The notes under the pieces: generated by a model
The model's database searches: none
What the model saw: the letters and a program-made list of their open reading frames with translations, nothing else
Told to the model about the DNA's origin: nothing
NCBI GenBank assembly: GCA_003242115.1
Contig: QBMP01000185.1
Location: forward strand, 1-8,803
DNA: 8,803 nucleotides
DNA from: Phormidesmis priestleyi
GTDB taxonomy: Bacteria; Cyanobacteriota; Cyanobacteriia; Phormidesmidales; Phormidesmidaceae
Direction of reading: 5' to 3'
Made by a program: the position numbers and the translations under genes
In this document: in pieces, positions 5,076 through 8,803 of the stretch
Layout of the letters: each line of letters begins with the position of its first letter
Position numbering within the stretch: position 1 is the stretch's first letter

Positions 5076-6277
5076 TAGATTACGCCCTCCTGCCTTAATT
5101 GAGCGATCACCTCAGCGGTATGTCCGAGGTGATCGCCATATATCTCGGTATTATGTTCACCTAGTAAAGGAGCCCGTCCGGTGCGCCAGCCTGCATGAGA
5201 AGAGTGAAAAGGCGCGTTACAGGTAGTTAAAGTACCCACTTCCGGATGCTCCTCAGTCGGCTTAAAGAACTCGCGGGACTCATGCTGAGGCGAGTGAAAT
5301 ACTTCTGCCAGTGTCGCTAAGTAGCCAAAAGCCAATCCCCCCGCCTGCCCCTGATGATAAATCTCCCTTTTAGGCTGAGTTGCAAGCAGCGCCTTTAGCC
5401 GCGACTGAATCTCTTGGCGGTGGGCAATGCGGCCAGTAATTGTGTTTAAAGGTGGCTCCAGCAAATCAGGCTGATCGAACATGGCGGCTCCAGACTGCCA
5501 CTGCCGCATCGGCCCGCCTACAATTGCCGCATAGCCATCTTGCGCCGGACAGCATTCCCAAGGAACCAAAATGTGCTGATCGCCGTTCCGGCTAGCTGCC
5601 TGATTAAGCTGGAGTGCCTCTGCCAGCTTGACTTCCACATTTTCTAAGGCGCTCTCTTGAATCGAAACGTCTATCCATTCGCCTTGCCCGTTCTGTTGGC
5701 AGCGATAGTAAGCGATCAGAGCCGCTAAATAAGCGTGCATTCCAGCAGTGTACTGACTGATGAGCGTGCCGGTATTAAGCGGCGGTCGCCCCTTATCACC
5801 CGTTAAAGACATGCCGCCGCTCATGGCATACAGCACAATTTCAGTAGCTTTCCAGTCCTTTCTAGGGCCACTTTGACCAAAGTTAGAGATGGAAACCATC
5901 ACCAGCCGAGGGTTAATATGCTGCAGGGCCTTGTAACCTAGGTTGAGCTGTTCTATCATTCCCGGCGCAAAGTCTTCGAGCAAAATATCTGCTTCAGCAA
6001 TTAAAGGCTGCAACAGCTCCATAGATCGCGCCTGTTCAAGATTTAAAGTGATGCTTTGTTTGTCTCCGCTGAGCCAGTGAAACAGTAGGCTGCGCTCCAA
6101 TCCAGGCTGGTTATGATAAAAAGGCCCCTGATGGCGCAGCGCACTGCCAACTTTTGGCTGTTCGACTTTGATGATTTTTGCGCCGAATCCAGCCAAGAGG
6201 CGAGTGCAATAAGAGCCCGCTACATGCTGACTCAAATCCAGTACCTTTAAGTGAGACAGCAAACCAAGTGACGACAT
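5075..6277 (-). CDS. Family III (CaiB/BaiF) CoA-transferase-like subunit lacking the catalytic Asp
   Basis: This 400-aa paralog of the downstream gene opens MSSLGLLSHLKVLDLSQHVA with GAKIIKVEQP, then NPRLVMVSISNFGQSGP and WIDVSIQES. A gapless alignment back from the shared WID motif puts Gln (residue 175, in SQYTAGMH) opposite the catalytic Asp of the partner. It is therefore probably not a transferase alone and may be the structural or substrate-binding subunit of a heteromeric enzyme. The frame extends to a TTG at 6292, but the ATG at 6277 is preferred because GAGAGGA lies 6 nt before it. The stop codon overlaps the next start by one base. The first gene of the pair, it follows the hydrolase gene on the same strand after a 127-bp gap. 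Confidence 0.87.
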   Translation of the reverse strand: MSSLGLLSHLKVLDLSQHVAGSYCTRLLAGFGAKIIKVEQPKVGSALRHQGPFYHNQPGLERSLLFHWLSGDKQSITLNLEQARSMELLQPLIAEADILLEDFAPGMIEQLNLGYKALQHINPRLVMVSISNFGQSGPRKDWKATEIVLYAMSGGMSLTGDKGRPPLNTGTLISQYTAGMHAYLAALIAYYRCQQNGQGEWIDVSIQESALENVEVKLAEALQLNQAASRNGDQHILVPWECCPAQDGYAAIVGGPMRQWQSGAAMFDQPDLLEPPLNTITGRIAHRQEIQSRLKALLATQPKREIYHQGQAGGLAFGYLATLAEVFHSPQHESREFFKPTEEHPEVGTLTTCNAPFHSSHAGWRTGRAPLLGEHNTEIYGDHLGHTAEVIAQLRQEGVI

Positions 6278-6404
6278 AGATAATCCTCTCAAAGAGCGGG
6301 CACAGCAAGATACTGCTCAAAAAATCGCTAAGTGCCCATTGCTTTTCACATTTGTACAGTAGTCTACCTCGTGATTTGGATCAAAGCTGTTTAACCGTTC
6401 AAAG
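6278..6404 (-). promoter_or_regulatory. Gap before the CoA-transferase pair: possible promoter and leader hairpin
   Basis: GGGCAC at 6298-6303 pairs with GTGCCC at 6332-6337, enclosing 28 nt, so the transcript leader could fold a short distance before the ribosome binding site (GAGAGGA, 6284-6290). Further upstream on the minus strand TTGATC and TACTGT are 17 nt apart and could serve as weak -35 and -10 boxes. No clear intrinsic terminator for the hydrolase gene is seen, so read-through from it is also possible. Confidence 0.28.
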
Positions 6405-7469
6405 CTACTCCACAACCAGTCGCTGAGGGCTATCTGGATTGCCGCTACCCGTTACCTGACTGAAGTTGTCGGCTACCGATAAAGCCGGACGACCACTCGC
6501 AGCCGCTTGCCTGGCACTGTCAAATATTGGCCAGTAGCCTGCCGAATCTAGCTGATCAATCGTCCCAGCATTCTGTCCGGTTAACACATTAAAAAAAAAG
6601 GTGCCAAAGCGCTGCTGCCTAACCTCTCGGCGGCTGAGGTCGGCATTACGATAGCTCTCTAATGGCGACAGGGGAGAACTGTGAGTCACTTCCAGATTGT
6701 CATCGCCAGAGGCTAGGACAAAATAGGCTTTGCGTTCCGACGGGATTTGCGGCGTTGCCCGGTAAATGTTGGCTCCCTGGCGGCTCTCGGCGAGCTCATC
6801 GTCTGCGCCTTCGACGATGATTAAATAGCTGCTGGATGAAATCTGGCTGAGTTCTGCGGTCGGTAACTCACCTTCTGTCCAGCCTGGAGCAACGGCCATG
6901 ATGACCTGAGGCATAGGTAAACCAACCGATTGAGCATTGGCGGCTACCAATGCAGAGAGGCCACCGCCTAAGGAATGGCCCACAATAGAAAACTGATTCC
7001 AATCGGGTCGAATCGGATTGTTGTCAAGATCGCGAATCGCCTCGCGAATTGCCCTTAGCGCGTTCTCCTGCATCTCTTCAGGCGTGTCGTTCCGAGAGGT
7101 TTGAAACACTGGATACACGACGATATTGCCGCTCTTAGCTAAATGATCGATCCAGCCCCCGTAAGGGTATGGATCCATCGCCATCCAGCCATGTAAAAAT
7201 AGGACAACTGGCGCAGATAAGGGCTTAGTAGCTTCGGGCTGAAAAACCCAGTAGGCTGAAGCGCCGTCGCCCACTAACTGCTTGCTGATTTGCGTGTAAG
7301 GATAAGGCTGAGCGGCAGAGGCGGCCATTGTTTCTTGAGAGTGAAAACGACTATCCAGATTGCTCCCGAGGGGCCAGCAGCTTACCATCAAACCTGTGGC
7401 CAGCGCTAGCAGTAGCAGCGGCAAGACCGTGGCCCGATAGCTAGCTTGCCCAAATCGTATTGGCCTCAT
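6405..7469 (-). CDS. Predicted lipoprotein alpha/beta hydrolase (esterase/lipase type)
   Basis: A 354-aa protein. An N-terminal signal peptide has a basic start (MRPIRFGQASYR), a Leu-rich core and a lipobox-like LMVSC with the Cys at residue 31, so it is probably lipid-anchored outside the cytoplasmic membrane. The hydrolase fold shows an oxyanion-hole HGW, the nucleophile elbow VGHSLGGG (Ser166), an acid in EGADDE (Asp223 or 224) and a His in EVTHSS (His263). The layout recalls chlorophyllase, dienelactone hydrolase or cutinase-like esterases; the substrate is unknown. The frame reaches a GTG at 7484, but the ATG at 7469 is preferred because GTGAGG (7479-7484) then serves as its ribosome binding site with 9-nt spacing. 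It lies upstream of, and in the same direction as, the CoA-transferase pair, and diverges from the TPR-EAL gene. Confidence 0.85.
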   Translation of the reverse strand: MRPIRFGQASYRATVLPLLLLALATGLMVSCWPLGSNLDSRFHSQETMAASAAQPYPYTQISKQLVGDGASAYWVFQPEATKPLSAPVVLFLHGWMAMDPYPYGGWIDHLAKSGNIVVYPVFQTSRNDTPEEMQENALRAIREAIRDLDNNPIRPDWNQFSIVGHSLGGGLSALVAANAQSVGLPMPQVIMAVAPGWTEGELPTAELSQISSSSYLIIVEGADDELAESRQGANIYRATPQIPSERKAYFVLASGDDNLEVTHSSPLSPLESYRNADLSRREVRQQRFGTFFFNVLTGQNAGTIDQLDSAGYWPIFDSARQAAASGRPALSVADNFSQVTGSGNPDSPQRLVVE

Positions 7470-7584
7470 AAAGCTTAGCCTCACAGTTTAATAAATTGTT
7501 CGCCACTATTCTACTTTTCTATAGTAATTGATGAGTTCAGTACTATATTTCGTAATTAGTTCTTTTGCTGGGGAGACTCCAGAG
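7470..7584. promoter_or_regulatory. Divergent promoter region with a symmetric operator-like repeat
   Basis: TATAGTA (7520-7526) and TACTATA (7541-7547) form a perfect 7-bp inverted repeat with a 14-bp spacer. Each arm contains TACTAT on its outward-reading strand, close to a -10 consensus, so the two divergent genes may have mirror-image promoters here. The -35 hexamers at the expected distances are poor, which suggests activator dependence or a different sigma factor. The plus-strand gene has GGAG at 7572-7575, 9 nt before its ATG. Confidence 0.38.
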
Positions 7585-8803
7585 ATGAAAAGTCGTGCAA
7601 TGTCAAAAAATAGCGCTAGTATGCCGAAGTTCAACACTGAAGTTTTATCTTTTGAGCCGACGCTAGAACAGCGGATTGACACTGGCCATACGCTGCTGCG
7701 CTCACGTCAGATAACCAAAGCTCTCGAAGAGTTTCAGGCTGCGCTGACCATGGCACCAGAGCTGATGTATATCCACCTGACGGTGGGTGGCATCTATGCC
7801 CGTCAGCAAAGGTACTTAGAAGCGCTTAATTCCTTTCAAACGGCGATGGACTTGGAGCCTTTAGCAGCCTCGCCACCGCTGGCAGTAGCGCAGCTATACC
7901 AGCTTTTAGGCGAGCTTGATCAGTCCGAGGCTCACTTCCAAGTTGCGCGGGCGATTGACCCCGACCTAGACATGGTATACGTCGGCTTAGGCCAGCTCGC
8001 TCTTGCACGGCGGCAGTACGCAGCAGCAAAAACAAACTGCCAAAAGGCTCTAGCGATCAATCCCGACCTCGTCGAAGCTCAACTACTGCTCGCAGAAGCC
8101 TACCAGGGTGAAGGACGTATCGATCAGGCGATTGCTCATCTGGAAACAGCTGTTCTAGACACGATTGATGCAGCCCCGCCTTTGCGACTCAAACTAGCAG
8201 AACTCTATCGAGAGCGTCAGCAGTATGGAGCTGTGCAAACAGTCTTACAAGAGTTTCGATCAGCCTATCCACTGCTGTTTTCGCAAAACGCGACGGCTCA
8301 GCTTGATTTGGCGATGGCCGCTTTAGCTGAAAGTGCGCCCGCCGGACAGAACGCGCTAGCGTCAGTTCCTGATTTTTTGCCAGTAGCGTACCGACAGCAT
8401 TTGCTGACTGGCTGCACTCATATGCGTTTGGGCGATACGACAGCGGCGATCTCCCACTATCTAAAAGCATGGCAAATTCAGCGGGTGATGGCGCCAGCCG
8501 ATTTAGCTAATGGCCCTTTGGTTGCCAATGAAGTAGAAAGTCTGCGTCAGGCCATCAGCGAGCAGAAATTTGAGCTGCACTATCAGCCGGTGATCGACTT
8601 AAAGGTGAACCGAGTCATAGCCCAAGCAGCACTGTTGCAATGGCAAGCGCCGCCCCTCCCTGAAAAATCTTGGCCAGCCCTGCGGTCACTGAGCGAAGCG
8701 AGCGGCTTAATTCGACCAATTGGCTGGTGGAGCCTGTTCGCAATTTGCCAGAAACTGGCTGATTGGGCTCCAAATGGTGACTCTGGCTGGATTAGCCTGA
8801 CGC
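7585..8803 (+). CDS. TPR protein with degenerate EAL domain (partial, 3' end outside window)
   Basis: The frame is open from the ATG at 7585 to the window edge, giving 406 residues without a stop. Residues about 28-300 are helical repeats of TPR type, for example LEEFQAALTMAPE, LNSFQTAMDLEP and CQKALAINPDLVEA. An EAL domain begins near residue 317: LRQAISEQKFELHYQPVIDL matches its first block, and LSEASGLIRPIGWWSL a later one. The EAL signature reads Q347-A-A-L-L-Q-W, so the Glu that binds metal is Ala348. At the window edge ISLT stands where ISVN is usual, so the metal-binding Asn is probably Thr406. EAL domains normally hydrolyse cyclic di-GMP; this one is likely inactive and may bind the nucleotide or a partner protein, with the TPRs as docking surface. 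No GGDEF domain is seen before it. The start is supported by GGAG 9 nt upstream; ATGs at residues 6 and 13 are alternatives. Confidence 0.82.
   Translation, partial: MKSRAMSKNSASMPKFNTEVLSFEPTLEQRIDTGHTLLRSRQITKALEEFQAALTMAPELMYIHLTVGGIYARQQRYLEALNSFQTAMDLEPLAASPPLAVAQLYQLLGELDQSEAHFQVARAIDPDLDMVYVGLGQLALARRQYAAAKTNCQKALAINPDLVEAQLLLAEAYQGEGRIDQAIAHLETAVLDTIDAAPPLRLKLAELYRERQQYGAVQTVLQEFRSAYPLLFSQNATAQLDLAMAALAESAPAGQNALASVPDFLPVAYRQHLLTGCTHMRLGDTTAAISHYLKAWQIQRVMAPADLANGPLVANEVESLRQAISEQKFELHYQPVIDLKVNRVIAQAALLQWQAPPLPEKSWPALRSLSEASGLIRPIGWWSLFAICQKLADWAPNGDSGWISLT

Noticed and set aside
6278..6292. A TTG start at 6292 for the Asp-less CoA-transferase subunit.
   Set aside because: The extension's own codons contain the Shine-Dalgarno of the ATG at 6277, so the ATG is preferred.
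8189..8470. A 93-aa minus-strand frame, and another at 7826-8035.
   Set aside because: Both are antisense shadows of the TPR-EAL coding sequence, which has clear repeat and domain structure on the plus strand.
1..8803. CRISPR arrays, tRNA or rRNA genes.
   Set aside because: No regularly spaced repeats and no tRNA- or rRNA-like conserved segments were seen on either strand by eye.

Overview
The window looks cyanobacterial. The HIP1 octamer GCGATCGC occurs at 2550-2557, 2718-2725 and 4786-4793, base composition is close to balanced, and the transposon remnants resemble types common in filamentous cyanobacteria. This is inferred from sequence style only; no marker gene is present.

Layout. (1) 1-748, plus strand: the 3' part of a gene whose visible start carries the His...Tyr active-site end of a tyrosine recombinase, followed by a long C-terminal extension. 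It best fits the telomere-resolvase (protelomerase) family known from cyanobacterial plasmids and phages. (2) 908-1596, minus strand: a compact cluster of three small unknown genes (34, 122 and 60 aa). A leader hairpin places the first gene's Shine-Dalgarno sequence in a bulge. (3) About 1645-3831: a pile-up of dead mobile elements. It holds two nested, diverged IS1-family fragments, an N-terminal scrap of an ISAs1-like transposase disrupted by one of them, and an unclassified cyanobacterial IS with a frameshift and a missing centre. Where that centre should be sits a 129-bp MITE-like element carrying the same pair of unequal ends. (4) 3843-7469, minus strand: three intact genes. Two are family III (CaiB/BaiF) CoA-transferase subunits with overlapping stop and start codons; upstream of them lies a predicted lipoprotein alpha/beta hydrolase. 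(5) 7585 to the window end, plus strand: a TPR protein fused to a degenerate EAL domain, cut by the window edge and divergent from the hydrolase across a symmetric promoter region.

Working together. The two CoA-transferase genes look co-translated. One has the family's catalytic Asp and its partner has Gln at that position, which suggests one heteromeric enzyme with one active subunit type. The envelope-anchored hydrolase upstream could release an acid that the transferase activates, but that link rests only on proximity. The left third (resolvase-like gene, unknown small genes, IS debris) looks like accessory or mobile DNA abutting a more ordinary metabolic region. The junction is the tip of the unclassified IS, 11 bp past the stop codon of the second CoA-transferase gene.
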